Shown here piece after piece: positions 8,009 through 16,236 of a DNA stretch of 32,278 nt (its first letter is position 1; each line of letters opens with the position of its first letter). A program made the translations under genes and the position numbers. The notes under the pieces were generated by a model. It was not told where the DNA came from. It was given only the letters and a program-made list of their open reading frames with translations, and ran no database searches. The DNA is from a virus, in IMG/VR virus record IMGVR_UViG_3300047510_000541, positions 1-32,278 of that record, one strand, 5' to 3'.

Positions 8009-9371
8009 CCCAAACGCAAACCCGACGCCCATCACGCCCCCCAGGGTGCCGTTGATTGACCCACGCACCGGGTTGATTGACCGAGCGTGGTACTTGTTCT
8101 TTTTGTCGCTCAATGAAGTTGCCACGGGGGTTATTGACGATTCGGGGCTTACGTTTAGTTCCGAGTCGCTGCTTGCGTCCTATGACGCCGCGCTTCGTGC
8201 GGTCAATCAAGAATTGCAGACGTTGCCGCCTGCAATTGATTATTCTGAAGATATCCTCAAGATCAGGCATGAAGGCGATTTACAGCCGTCGGCTGAAGTG
8301 GGCGAGTTGCAAGCGCTGATCAACCAAGTGCGTCAGCAACTTGAAACGCTGCCACGTCAAGATTTAGGCACGCTGTCGGCAGTTAACATTGATTGGGTTC
8401 CTTACCTTGGCTTTGACACCGCGCCACCTTGGATCGGCACGACTGCGGGCCAATTCTGGTTTGATTCGGCTACGGGCTCATTCAACGCCAAGATGGGCAA
8501 CAACAACATCACTCAGCAAGTGGGCGAAGAAATTTTTGTTTACGGCAAAGCGTCTGCCGCTGTTACCGATTCACCCTTGCAAATTATCTATCACACAGGC
8601 GTTGTAGGGGCCAGCGGCGTTATTACGTTTGCGCCCACGATTGCGGGGATTACAGACGCCAATGCAATTGTCGGCGTAGCTACTGAATCCTTGGCTCTTA
8701 ATGATTTTGGGCGGGCTACTGTTTTTGGAACAGTGCGCGGCATTACAACCAACGGCACTGCTTTTGGTGAAGTTTGGGCTGATGACGACCCAATTTGGTA
8801 CAACCCAGTAACAGGCAACCCGACCAAAGTTGAGCCTGTTGCCCCTAACATTAAGATACAAGTTGGGTATGTAATTAAAGCGGGGGCAGGCGGTTCTGGG
8901 TCTTTTCACGTTGAAATCATCCGAGGCTCAAAACTTGGCGGCACTGACTCAAATGTTGAGTTTGGCACGTTGGCCAACGGCGACTTGATTCAGTACAGCA
9001 CTTCATTGGGCTATTGGACAAACGTCACGCCAGCGTCTGTGTTGGCGGCGGCGTCAGGAGCGCCGGTCACCAAAACCGCCAACTTTACGGTTGCCAACGG
9101 TGAAACTTGGTTTATCAACAATAAGACCGGGTCAACTTGCACCGTGACTTTGCCCGCCGCATCGTCATGGACTGGCCGCACCTTGACTTTTAAGAACATG
9201 CAAGCGCAGACTTTGGTGTCTGCGTCAAGCAACGTTGTGCCCATTGACAGCACGTCTGCTGGCACAGCAATCCTCTTGGCAGTTGCAGGCAATTGGGCGA
9301 CAATGGTGTCTGACGGCACCAATTGGGTCATCATGCAACAAGCCGCTAATAACTGCCTCTTATTGGAGTAA
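8001..9371 (+). CDS. Large virion protein, probable tail/needle or fibre-hub component
   Basis: 456 residues, overlapping the gp10 gene by eight bases. The N-terminus PTPITPPRVPLIDPRTGLI then RAWYLFFLSLNEV is a motif I recognise from podovirus tail proteins that follow gp10. A helical, possibly coiled-coil segment follows (about residues 60-120, with EVGELQALINQVRQQLETL). The rest is beta-rich (residues 140-450), ending in a C-terminal cap with TCTVTLPAASSWTGRTLTFKN. The layout of attachment head, coiled coil and beta tip fits a fibre or tail needle. P22 has gp26 in this genome position, but I do not see clear gp26 sequence identity. Confidence 0.6.
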   Translation: MPSPNANPTPITPPRVPLIDPRTGLIDRAWYLFFLSLNEVATGVIDDSGLTFSSESLLASYDAALRAVNQELQTLPPAIDYSEDILKIRHEGDLQPSAEVGELQALINQVRQQLETLPRQDLGTLSAVNIDWVPYLGFDTAPPWIGTTAGQFWFDSATGSFNAKMGNNNITQQVGEEIFVYGKASAAVTDSPLQIIYHTGVVGASGVITFAPTIAGITDANAIVGVATESLALNDFGRATVFGTVRGITTNGTAFGEVWADDDPIWYNPVTGNPTKVEPVAPNIKIQVGYVIKAGAGGSGSFHVEIIRGSKLGGTDSNVEFGTLANGDLIQYSTSLGYWTNVTPASVLAAASGAPVTKTANFTVANGETWFINNKTGSTCTVTLPAASSWTGRTLTFKNMQAQTLVSASSNVVPIDSTSAGTAILLAVAGNWATMVSDGTNWVIMQQAANNCLLLE

Positions 9372-9374
9372 ACC

Positions 9375-9710
9375 ATGACAGTCACCGTCAAAGTCCTTGT
9401 ACCCGCCAAGAACGTTGAGAACAGCCAGACCACCCAGTACACCGCTACTGGCGTCACGGCCATCATCGATAAATTCACCGCAACCAACTACAGCGGCAGC
9501 GCTGCGACCATCAGCGTCAACTTGGTCACTGCGGCTGGGTCTGCCGGCAACGCCAACTTGATCACCAAGACCAAAACGCTCCAAGCATCTGAGGTCTATA
9601 CTTTCCCCGAGTTGGTGGGCCAAGTGCTGGGCATAGGCGACTTCATCAGCACCATTGCAGGCACTGCCACAGCTATCAACATGCGCGTCAGTGGCCGTGA
9701 GGTGACATGA
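9375..9710 (+). CDS. Small beta-rich virion-associated protein
   Basis: 111 residues, preceded by GGAGTAAACC. It has alternating hydrophobic strands: MTVTVKVLVPAKNVE, KFTATNYSGSAATISVNLV, then LITKTKTLQASEVYTFPELVG and an AINMRVSGREVT end. No enzyme motif or membrane segment is seen. It resembles small structural proteins found between tail and ejection genes in similar phages. The stop overlaps the start of the cupin gene by four bases, so the two are translationally coupled. The function is unknown. Confidence 0.65.
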   Translation: MTVTVKVLVPAKNVENSQTTQYTATGVTAIIDKFTATNYSGSAATISVNLVTAAGSAGNANLITKTKTLQASEVYTFPELVGQVLGIGDFISTIAGTATAINMRVSGREVT

Positions 9711-10222
9711 ACGAGATCGCCAATTCTTCCGATAAAGTCAGGTTTCGACAAGACATTCTTGTCGTGCAAGATGGCTTGCAAAAACTCATCGCGCAGGGCG
9801 CGCTGGAGTCTACGCTGGAAGACTGCACGTTGAAGCACTATTTTTCACCCAAAGATGAAAAATACGGCTGCTGCACATACGCGCGCGAGATGATGATTCC
9901 CAAAGGCACATTGATCATTGGCAAAATTCACCGGCATCAACACCTAAACTTTATTTCCAAGGGTAAAGTTGTAGTGTTTACCGAGTTTGGCGAAAAGCAT
10001 TTGGAAGCGCCTTGCACGTTTATTTCCGAAGTTGGGCTTAAACGCGCGGTCTACGCCGAAGAGGACACGCTTTGGACTACGGTTCACATGACTGAGTTTG
10101 AGTCTGAGGCTGAACTAGATAAAATCGAACAAGAAGTTATTGCACCATCGTATGACGAAATGGGCTTGATTGCATCTGTTGACGCATTGCCGGAATTAAC
10201 GGCGCAAGGAGAAACACTATGA
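9707..10222 (+). CDS. Cupin-fold protein in the virion operon
   Basis: 171 residues, ribosome site GAGGTGAC. Residues about 60-125 show a cupin core: IPKGTLIIGKIHRHQHLNFISKG in two steps, then KVVVFTEFG, APCTFISEVG and AVYAEEDTLWTTVH. The HRHQH cluster and the later H are candidate metal ligands. The N-terminus is predicted helical. Stand-alone cupins with this layout occur in tailed phages beside tail or ejection genes, but their role is unknown; sugar or small-ligand binding is one idea. It overlaps both neighbours by four bases, so it is made together with virion proteins. Confidence 0.7.
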   Translation: MNEIANSSDKVRFRQDILVVQDGLQKLIAQGALESTLEDCTLKHYFSPKDEKYGCCTYAREMMIPKGTLIIGKIHRHQHLNFISKGKVVVFTEFGEKHLEAPCTFISEVGLKRAVYAEEDTLWTTVHMTEFESEAELDKIEQEVIAPSYDEMGLIASVDALPELTAQGETL

Positions 10223-10911
10223 CATGGGGAATGGTTGCCGTAGGCGGCGCGCTGGCATACAGCGCATACACAGGTAAACAAGCGGCCAGTCAAGCTGCGG
10301 ACGCGCAAGTGCGGGGAACAGAGCAAGCCTCTGCTGCTCAACAAGACATTTTTAACAAACAAGTTGAACTTCAAGCGCCGTTTCGCGAAGCGGGGTTGAC
10401 GGGTCAAAATAGGCTGATGGATTTGCTAGGCTTGAGCGGGCGCACGGGCGCGCAAGGCTATGGCAGCGCGGCAAAACCCTTTGGCGAAGCTGAGTTTAGA
10501 ACCGACCCAGGATATGCGTTCCGATTGTCAGAAGGCCAAAAGGCGCTGGATCGAAGTGCGGCAGCGCGGGGCGGTTTGATCTCTGGCGGGGCCATGAAAG
10601 CTGCGCAACGATATGGTCAAGATGTAGCAAGCCAAGAGTACGGAAATGCTTTTAACCGGTATCAAGCTGAACGCGCAGCGTTAATTAACCCGCTTCAAAG
10701 TTTAGCTGGCCAAGCGCAAAGTTCTGCCAATACATTGACTGGCGCGGCGGGCAATCTAGGTGCTCAATTAGGCGAAAATATTTTGGGCGGCGCAAATGCG
10801 CGGGCGTCTGGGTATCTGGGCGAATCAAATGCGTTGACTAGCGCAATAGGTTCGGGGATAAACTTCTACGGTGGCCAGCAGTATCTTAACCGCCTACCTA
10901 TTCGTTCATAA
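10219..10911 (+). CDS. DNA ejection/transfer protein (gp7-like, internal head protein)
   Basis: 230 residues, start preceded by AAGGAGAAACACT. The N-terminus is Ala/Gly-rich and hydrophobic (MVAVGGALAYSAYTG), followed by a helical AAQQDIFNKQVELQAPFREAG stretch and the recognisable block FRTDPGYAFRLSEGQKALDR, SAAARGGLISGGAMKAAQRYG, NAFNRYQAERAALINPLQSLAG. This block is common in podovirus proteins annotated as DNA transfer or injection proteins. These leave the virion with the genome and help it cross the cell envelope. The gene lies at the head of three consecutive large Ala-rich genes, matching the P22 gp7-gp20-gp16 arrangement in position. Confidence 0.75.
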   Translation: MTWGMVAVGGALAYSAYTGKQAASQAADAQVRGTEQASAAQQDIFNKQVELQAPFREAGLTGQNRLMDLLGLSGRTGAQGYGSAAKPFGEAEFRTDPGYAFRLSEGQKALDRSAAARGGLISGGAMKAAQRYGQDVASQEYGNAFNRYQAERAALINPLQSLAGQAQSSANTLTGAAGNLGAQLGENILGGANARASGYLGESNALTSAIGSGINFYGGQQYLNRLPIRS

Positions 10912-10920
10912 GGACAGATC

Positions 10921-12267
10921 ATGCCGATCAACCCAAACATTGCGATGAGCGGTCGCCCTCTTCAGCTTGACAACCCTTTGGCTCAATACGCGCAATTCTC
11001 GCAGATTCAAAACGCGCAAAAGCAAAATGAATTGGCAGCGTTGCAAGTAGAAGCCGCAAAACGCGGGGCTGAAGAAGAGGTTGCGGTTAAAAACTTTTTT
11101 GCCTCAAACCCCGATTTAGCATCGCCAGAAGCGCGAAATAAACTGACGGGGTTTGGCAAAACCGGGTTGGCGTATTCCAAACTGTTGTCGGAACAGGAGA
11201 CCGCAAACCTAACGCGCGACGAATTGCGGCAAAAAATCTACAAACAAAAACGTGATTTTGGTACGCAAGCGCTGCGGGATTTGTCGCTAAACCCTTCGGA
11301 TGAAAACATCATTGCGTTTGGCCAAGATGCAGTTATCCAGAAGCTGATGACGCCCGAAGAATCTGCGGCTAAAACCAAGCAATTGTTAAGTATGCCCGTG
11401 CCCGAGCGCCAAGCCTATATGGCCGCGCAAGGCGCTCAGTCCAAAGAGTTGATGGCCTTGTTTGAGTCTAAGCCTGTCGAGCGATCTGACGGCCAACGCA
11501 AATGGCTTGAAGAAAGCAACCCACGCCTACCAAGTTTTGGCCAAGTCGTGCGCGCGCCTATCCAAATGCAAGCCACGCCAAGCGACGTTCTTAGCGCTAC
11601 AACTGCAAGACGGGGCCAAGACATTACCTTGCGGGGCCAAGACCTTGTTAATGCGCGCGCAATGGAAAATCTTAAGATACAACAAGAAGACCAACGCCGC
11701 GCGGCAGACCCCGTGTTCCAAACGCAAATAGCGCAGGCTAAGGCGACGGGCGCGGCAATATCCAAAGATCAAGCCCTTGCGCAACAAGTGTTACCAAAGG
11801 TTTTAGACACTGCTGAAACCACATTGAACTTGATTGACTCCTTAGTTGGTAAGCAAGAGGTGCGCGACAAAACCGGTAACGTTATCGCGGCAGGCACTAA
11901 ACCACACCCCGGCTTTGAAACCGCTGTTGGCGCTAGTTGGCTGCCTGGCGCTCGCTTTGTCCCGGGAACCCCCGCGTCTGATTTTCAATCACGTTTTGAC
12001 CAAGTCAAAGGCGGCGCGTTTTTGCAAGCGTTTGAAACGCTTAAGGGCGGCGGTTCTATCACCAACATTGAAGGTGAAAAAGGTACCGCAGCGCTTAACC
12101 GCATGGGCTTGGCCCAAAGCGAAAAAGAGTTTGTTACTGCAGCTCGCGAATTCCAAGACATTGTGCGCAAAGGCGTAGAACGCGCTAAGACGCGGGTTGG
12201 TGGGGGCGTATCGACCGTAGGCAAAGATAATACGGTTGATACATCTAACCCTTTGTTAAAACCATAA
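10921..12267 (+). CDS. Internal virion / DNA ejection protein (second of three)
   Basis: 448 residues, start preceded by AAGGACAGATC. It is almost entirely helical and Gln/Ala/Lys-rich in the first 250 residues (LAQYAQFSQIQNAQKQNELAAL, read in two steps). A more ordered C-terminal part contains GASWLPGARFVPGTPAS and GSITNIEGEKGTAALNRM, then QSEKEFVTAAREFQDIV. That C-terminal motif is found in several phage internal proteins. Position between the gp7-like and the 714-residue protein suggests the gp20 slot of P22. The assignment is by context and composition. Confidence 0.65.
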   Translation: MPINPNIAMSGRPLQLDNPLAQYAQFSQIQNAQKQNELAALQVEAAKRGAEEEVAVKNFFASNPDLASPEARNKLTGFGKTGLAYSKLLSEQETANLTRDELRQKIYKQKRDFGTQALRDLSLNPSDENIIAFGQDAVIQKLMTPEESAAKTKQLLSMPVPERQAYMAAQGAQSKELMALFESKPVERSDGQRKWLEESNPRLPSFGQVVRAPIQMQATPSDVLSATTARRGQDITLRGQDLVNARAMENLKIQQEDQRRAADPVFQTQIAQAKATGAAISKDQALAQQVLPKVLDTAETTLNLIDSLVGKQEVRDKTGNVIAAGTKPHPGFETAVGASWLPGARFVPGTPASDFQSRFDQVKGGAFLQAFETLKGGGSITNIEGEKGTAALNRMGLAQSEKEFVTAAREFQDIVRKGVERAKTRVGGGVSTVGKDNTVDTSNPLLKP

Positions 12268-12276
12268 AGGATTGAT

Positions 12277-14421
12277 ATGGCCGATCTAGCGTCAATTCTT
12301 GCCGACCCTAATTTTGTCAACGCCAATCCTGCTACTAAGCAGGCTATTTTTGACAAATGGGCACCGCAAGACCCTAACTTTGCAAATGCTAACCTTGCAA
12401 CGCAATCAGCCATTAAACAAAAATTTGGCCTTACTGCTATTGCGCTTGAAATGCCTAAGCCCGCAGAAGGTATGCCGGCTGCGCGGCAAGAGCCGACTAC
12501 ATACGAAAAAGTTCGTGGATTTGTTGCTCCTACTGTTGAAGCATTGGGCGCGGCTGGCGGCGCGGCGTTAGGTACGCCGTTGGGCCCGTTAGGTATTGTG
12601 GGCGGCGCAGGCTTGGGCTACGGCATGGCCAAAGAAGCGCTTAACTTGGCCGACATATACATAGGCGGCAAAGCACCACGCACCGGAGCTGAAGCGGTTG
12701 TAGAGCCGGTTAGGAATGTTCTTGAAGGCGCAACGTATGAGGCCGGCGGGCGCGTTGCGGGGAATTTGATTTCGGCAGGCGTAGGTAAAGTTGCTGATTT
12801 GCGCCAGTTGGCGCAGCAGAAAGCAGCCAAGCTGGCGCAAGCCGCCATAGGCAATGACTTACCCCAAGTAGTCAATGCATTGCGAACGGCGTCGCCAACA
12901 AGTAGCGTCGCTGAGTTGACCGCTAAAATTGAAAACCCCACTTGGCAAGCGTTGATTCAAGATGCACTGCAAAAAGACCCGCAGTTCTTGCGCAAAATGC
13001 GTTTGATGGGCGAAGCGGAATCCACCAATGTGTTAGCGCAGTTGGCCGGTGGCACGACCGCTACGGCGACCAGAGGCACCACAGAAGCTGCCAAGAATGC
13101 GCTTACCACAATTACCGGCCCAGCCCGTGAAGCGGCGTTGGCGCGCGGAAACCTAGGTAAAACAGTAGCCGCGTATGAAACTGAAGCTGAACGATTGGCG
13201 CGCGCTGCGGCAGATAAAGTTGAAGAAGTACGGTTTCTTGAGCGGGCTAAAGGCGTGGCCGAGCAGGCCGCAGGCCGCGTGCCGGTTCGTGCGCCCAGCG
13301 GCGAGCGCATTGGCCAACCCCTTATGCCTGGACGATACAGCTATCCCGCTGACTTGGCCAAGCAGGCAGAAAATTGGTCTTCTCAAGCGGCTACTGGTTC
13401 GCTTGATCTGGGCCAAGGCGCGCGCTTTGCGCAAGGCGCTGCGGACGCCATGCGGGCGGTTGGAATTAAACCGCTAGAAGCAAAGCCATTGATTAAACAA
13501 ATCACCGCCGTGTTGTCTGACCCTAAATCGGGTATCCCCGGCAACGACGTGCTTGAAGGTGCGGTTAAAAATGTGGCGAATGACATCACCAAGTGGACTA
13601 ACAGCGCCGGCATAGTTGACATGTACGCGCTAGAAGCAATCCGCAAAAATTCGGTTAACGCAGCCATTCAGCAACTGCGCCCTGGCGCAGACGCTACAAC
13701 TCAGCGTAATTTGGCGGCGAGTGTTTTGGCCAAGATTCGCCCCTTAATTGACGACGCTATTGAGTCGTCAGGCGGCGTGGGGTGGAAACAATACAACGCT
13801 GACTACACCAAAGGCATGCAAAGAATCGCCGAGAAAAAATTGGCCGGTGAAGCGCTTCAAATGTGGAAGACCAACAAAGACGCATTTGTGCGCTTGGTGC
13901 AAAACGAATCGCCTGAAACAGTTGAAAAAATCCTTGGCAAAGGAAATTACAACATCGCTACTGAAGTGGCCGATAGCACGTTAAAACTGCTAGAAATGCA
14001 AGCGCAAAAACATCTGACGCAAATGTCGGTAAAAGAACAAGCCACTGAAGGTCAAAAGGCGTTGACGCAATTGGTTTCCCAACAGACGTCAAACTTCAGA
14101 TTTCCCTCTTGGCTTAATTTCTGGACTACGGCGGGCAATCAAGCCATCAGCGAGTTGGAAAAGAAAATTGGCGCTAAGAGCATGAAGGTGCTGACCGAAG
14201 CTGCCAAAAACCCTCAAACCATGGCCGACTTGTTGGAAAGATTGCCCGGCGCGGAACGTAATCGTGTTGCGCAATTGTTGTCCAACCCTCAAGGGTTGAC
14301 GCAGAAACTGACTGCACCTGCGGCCATTGGCGTTACCAATGCTTTGGCCTCTGACAACCAAAACGCATTAAACGAACCATTTCGCGTAGAAATTCGCGGT
14401 ATCGGATCAACTGGACGATGA
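12277..14421 (+). CDS. Large internal virion / DNA ejection protein (gp16 slot)
   Basis: 714 residues, ribosome site AAAGGATTGAT. The N-terminus has two copies of a short helical repeat (DPNFVNANPATKQAIFDKW, then DPNFANANLATQSAIKQKF). Residues about 80-115 are glycine/alanine-rich and hydrophobic (EALGAAGGAALGTPLG, IVGGAGLGYGMAKEAL), consistent with membrane insertion during ejection. The remainder is long helices, with a WKQYNADYTKGMQRIAE-like segment. Size, order and composition match the third ejection protein of P22-like phages. No lysozyme or transglycosylase motif was found. Confidence 0.65.
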   Translation: MADLASILADPNFVNANPATKQAIFDKWAPQDPNFANANLATQSAIKQKFGLTAIALEMPKPAEGMPAARQEPTTYEKVRGFVAPTVEALGAAGGAALGTPLGPLGIVGGAGLGYGMAKEALNLADIYIGGKAPRTGAEAVVEPVRNVLEGATYEAGGRVAGNLISAGVGKVADLRQLAQQKAAKLAQAAIGNDLPQVVNALRTASPTSSVAELTAKIENPTWQALIQDALQKDPQFLRKMRLMGEAESTNVLAQLAGGTTATATRGTTEAAKNALTTITGPAREAALARGNLGKTVAAYETEAERLARAAADKVEEVRFLERAKGVAEQAAGRVPVRAPSGERIGQPLMPGRYSYPADLAKQAENWSSQAATGSLDLGQGARFAQGAADAMRAVGIKPLEAKPLIKQITAVLSDPKSGIPGNDVLEGAVKNVANDITKWTNSAGIVDMYALEAIRKNSVNAAIQQLRPGADATTQRNLAASVLAKIRPLIDDAIESSGGVGWKQYNADYTKGMQRIAEKKLAGEALQMWKTNKDAFVRLVQNESPETVEKILGKGNYNIATEVADSTLKLLEMQAQKHLTQMSVKEQATEGQKALTQLVSQQTSNFRFPSWLNFWTTAGNQAISELEKKIGAKSMKVLTEAAKNPQTMADLLERLPGAERNRVAQLLSNPQGLTQKLTAPAAIGVTNALASDNQNALNEPFRVEIRGIGSTGR

Positions 14422-14642
14422 TGGATTACCAAGTACTTTTCAACATCGCCGTGGCCATCGCCGGGTTTTTCGGCGGGTGGACGCTCAACCGCATCTACAT
14501 CGCCATCGACCGGCTGGATAGCGACGTGCGCAGCATGCCCCACGACTACGTGAGCCGCGACGACTACAAGGCCGACATCCGCGAGATGCGCGACTTGCTG
14601 GGCAAGATTTTCGACAAGCTCGACAACAAAGCCGACAAATGA
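14421..14642 (+). CDS. Small membrane protein of lysis block (holin- or spanin-like)
   Basis: 73 residues. Two adjacent ATGs exist (14418 and 14421); I prefer 14421, which has GGA five bases upstream and overlaps the previous stop by one base. An N-terminal hydrophobic helix (VLFNIAVAIAGFFGGWTL) is followed by a charged helical part (DRLDSDVRSMP, then DYKADIREMRDLLGKIFDKLDN) with heptad character. One transmembrane helix plus a coiled coil fits a pinholin, an antiholin or an inner-membrane spanin-type subunit. It stands two genes before a recognisable holin. Its exact role is inferred from position. Confidence 0.6.
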   Translation: MDYQVLFNIAVAIAGFFGGWTLNRIYIAIDRLDSDVRSMPHDYVSRDDYKADIREMRDLLGKIFDKLDNKADK

Positions 14643-15094
14643 TCGACCTCACCAAAGCCATTGGAGCAGTTGCCGCAAGCGTTGCCGCACTGGGCGGCAG
14701 TTACACGCTGGCCGACAAGTTTGGTTGGTTCGACCGCACAATCATTGAATGGTCACCAGAGCATTTCAAAATCGTGGCAGAAGCTGGGCAACCCATCAAC
14801 GTCACCGTTGCGCGGATCAAGAAGCGCGATGACTGTTCTGTTGAAAGTTTTACGCCAAGCATTCGGGACGCAGCGGGCATGGTGCATGAAGCAACCACCA
14901 CCGCAAGCCGATTCAGCGGCCCAGCAGGCCCAGAGATTGACACGTTTACGTACCAGTTGACAATGGTACGAAAAGAAAAGATTGCTGAAGGCAAGGCCAC
15001 CTTGCTGGCGACCATCAAATACAAATGCCCTGAAGGGGAGCGCGTTGTGCAGTACCCGCGCCACCCCAATTTAAGTTTCGACCTGAAAGGTTAA
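14639..15094 (+). CDS. Membrane-anchored hypothetical protein of lysis block
   Basis: 151 residues, start overlapping the previous stop by four bases. A hydrophobic N-terminal helix (AIGAVAASVAALGGSYTLA) could be a signal anchor. It is followed by a mostly beta domain with VTVARIKKRDDCSVESF and TFTYQLTMVRKEKI, and two cysteines (C74-like and C137-like positions) that could form a disulphide outside the cytoplasm. No enzyme motif is recognised. It lies between a small membrane protein and the holin, which suggests a lysis or superinfection role, but that is inference. Confidence 0.6.
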   Translation: MIDLTKAIGAVAASVAALGGSYTLADKFGWFDRTIIEWSPEHFKIVAEAGQPINVTVARIKKRDDCSVESFTPSIRDAAGMVHEATTTASRFSGPAGPEIDTFTYQLTMVRKEKIAEGKATLLATIKYKCPEGERVVQYPRHPNLSFDLKG

Positions 15095-15096
15095 AC

Positions 15097-15600
15097 ATGC
15101 TAACCCTGTTCTCCAGCCTAATCAGCTTCCTGATGGGCGGCCTGCCCAAAATCCTTGAGCTATTCCAAGACCGCGCCGATAAGAAGCATGAGCTTGCCTT
15201 GGCCGCCATGCAAACCGAGCGCGAGCTGACCCTCAAGAAAGCTGGCCTGGAAGCACAAGAGCGCATCGAGCACATCCAGACCGAACAGATTCAGATCAAC
15301 GCCGAGGTCACCAACAACCAGACGGCCATGCAGGAGCGCCAGGCGCTCTATGCGCACGATATTGCGCTGGGCCAAGGCGCGGCTCAATGGGTGACCAACA
15401 TGCGCGCTGCGACCCGCTCAGTGATTACCTATGGCATGTTTGCCATGTTCATGTTTGTTGAAATCTTTGGCTTTTATTACGCATGGCACACAGACGTCGC
15501 CTTTGATGTGGCGCTCAATCACCTGTGGGACGATGAAACCCAGATCATCTGGGCGTGTATCGTGAGCTTCTGGTTTGGCGGGCAGGCGTTCAAAAAATGA
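15097..15600 (+). CDS. Holin of the 3-TM (GTA-type) family
   Basis: 167 residues. An N-terminal hydrophobic segment (LFSSLISFLMGGLPKILEL) precedes a charged coiled coil (about residues 28-85, KKHELALAAMQTERELTL). Two more transmembrane helices follow, SVITYGMFAMFMFVEIFGFYYA (in two parts) and IIWACIVSFWFGGQAF. This order, with the WVTNMRAATRSVITYGMF region, matches the three-TM holin family named for gene-transfer-agent release. It would make the inner-membrane lesion that lets the lysozyme out. Its TGA overlaps the ATG of the lysozyme gene by four bases. Confidence 0.8.
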   Translation: MLTLFSSLISFLMGGLPKILELFQDRADKKHELALAAMQTERELTLKKAGLEAQERIEHIQTEQIQINAEVTNNQTAMQERQALYAHDIALGQGAAQWVTNMRAATRSVITYGMFAMFMFVEIFGFYYAWHTDVAFDVALNHLWDDETQIIWACIVSFWFGGQAFKK

Positions 15601-16073
15601 ACGTCAGCGCTGATGCGATCAAGATGATCCAGCACCATGAGGGCATCAGGTACAAGGCGTATCGGTGCCCAGCACAGCTTTGGACAATAGGAGTCGGACA
15701 TGTACTTTACCCTGATCAAGCAAAAATTCCAATGGATCAAAGAGGCGCTTACCCGCTTCGGCCAAAAGACAATCGCACGTTTTCAAAAGACGAAGTAGAT
15801 GGAATTCTCAGAAACGATCTCCAGCGCTTTGAGCGCGGTGTGGGCCAACTCATTCCTGTCAGACTTACCCAAGGCCAATTCGATGCTTGCGTCAGCTTTG
15901 CTTTTAACGTTGGTTTGGGAACGCTACAGCGCAGCACCTTCCGTCAGAAGGTTATTCGCGGGGAAAAAGACGCGGCCATAGCGTCGCTGTTGCAGTATTG
16001 CAAAGCCGGCGGCAAGGTGCTCAGAGGTCTTGAGAACCGCCGCAAAGACGAAGCCGCGCTGTTCATGTCTTAA
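15597..16073 (+). CDS. Endolysin, GH24 (T4-type) lysozyme
   Basis: 158 residues from the ATG at 15597; the longer frame starting at 15555 lies inside the holin. The GH24 layout is clear: H14-E15-G16 with catalytic Glu15, Y22-R-C24-P, then L28-W-T30-I-G-V-G-H35. The C-terminal part has FDACVSFAFNVGLG and GLENRRKDEAALF. It cuts peptidoglycan. The T4 triad is Glu-Asp-Thr; here the Asp position is Cys24 in a CPA motif, a variant seen in many lambdoid-type lysozymes. No signal-anchor segment is present, so release depends on the holin. The 3' end overlaps by 11 bases a gene on the opposite strand. Confidence 0.9.
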   Translation: MNVSADAIKMIQHHEGIRYKAYRCPAQLWTIGVGHVLYPDQAKIPMDQRGAYPLRPKDNRTFSKDEVDGILRNDLQRFERGVGQLIPVRLTQGQFDACVSFAFNVGLGTLQRSTFRQKVIRGEKDAAIASLLQYCKAGGKVLRGLENRRKDEAALFMS

Positions 16074-16236
16074 ATTTCTTCCTAAAAAAATACTTGATTA
16101 CCTCGTAGTCCACGCCAAAGCGCTTGGCAATTTCCTTCTTGGTGACGCCATCGTTCCACAGCGTTATGGCCCTGGACTCGCTGATGGGTGTGGGCTTGCG
16201 CCCGCTGCCTGGCCTGGCGCCGCCCTTAGTCTTCAT
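16063..16236 (-). CDS. Small helix-turn-helix DNA-binding protein
   Basis: 57 residues: MKTKGGARPGSGRKPTPISE, then SRAITLWNDGVTKKEIAKRFG and VDYEVIKYFFRKK. The GARPGSGRKP opening is a basic, flexible DNA-contact motif common at the start of phage DNA-binding proteins. Residues about 24-52 form a helix-turn-helix (GVTKKEIAKRFGV as helix 2-turn). It is the last gene of the leftward operon that begins at 20054. Its start overlaps the preceding micro-gene by 11 bases, and its stop lies inside the lysozyme gene, which converges from the other side. A regulator of early-to-late switching is possible (inference). Confidence 0.7.
   Translation of the reverse strand: MKTKGGARPGSGRKPTPISESRAITLWNDGVTKKEIAKRFGVDYEVIKYFFRKKFKT

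Noticed and set aside
15555-15596. Longer start for the lysozyme
   Set aside because: It lies inside the holin gene; the ATG at 15597 is coupled to the holin stop and gives the normal GH24 N-terminus.
15585-15600. Programmed frameshift between holin and lysozyme at the A-run
   Set aside because: The AAAAAATGA is explained by an ATGA stop-start overlap, and a -1 shift would not give a known fusion protein.
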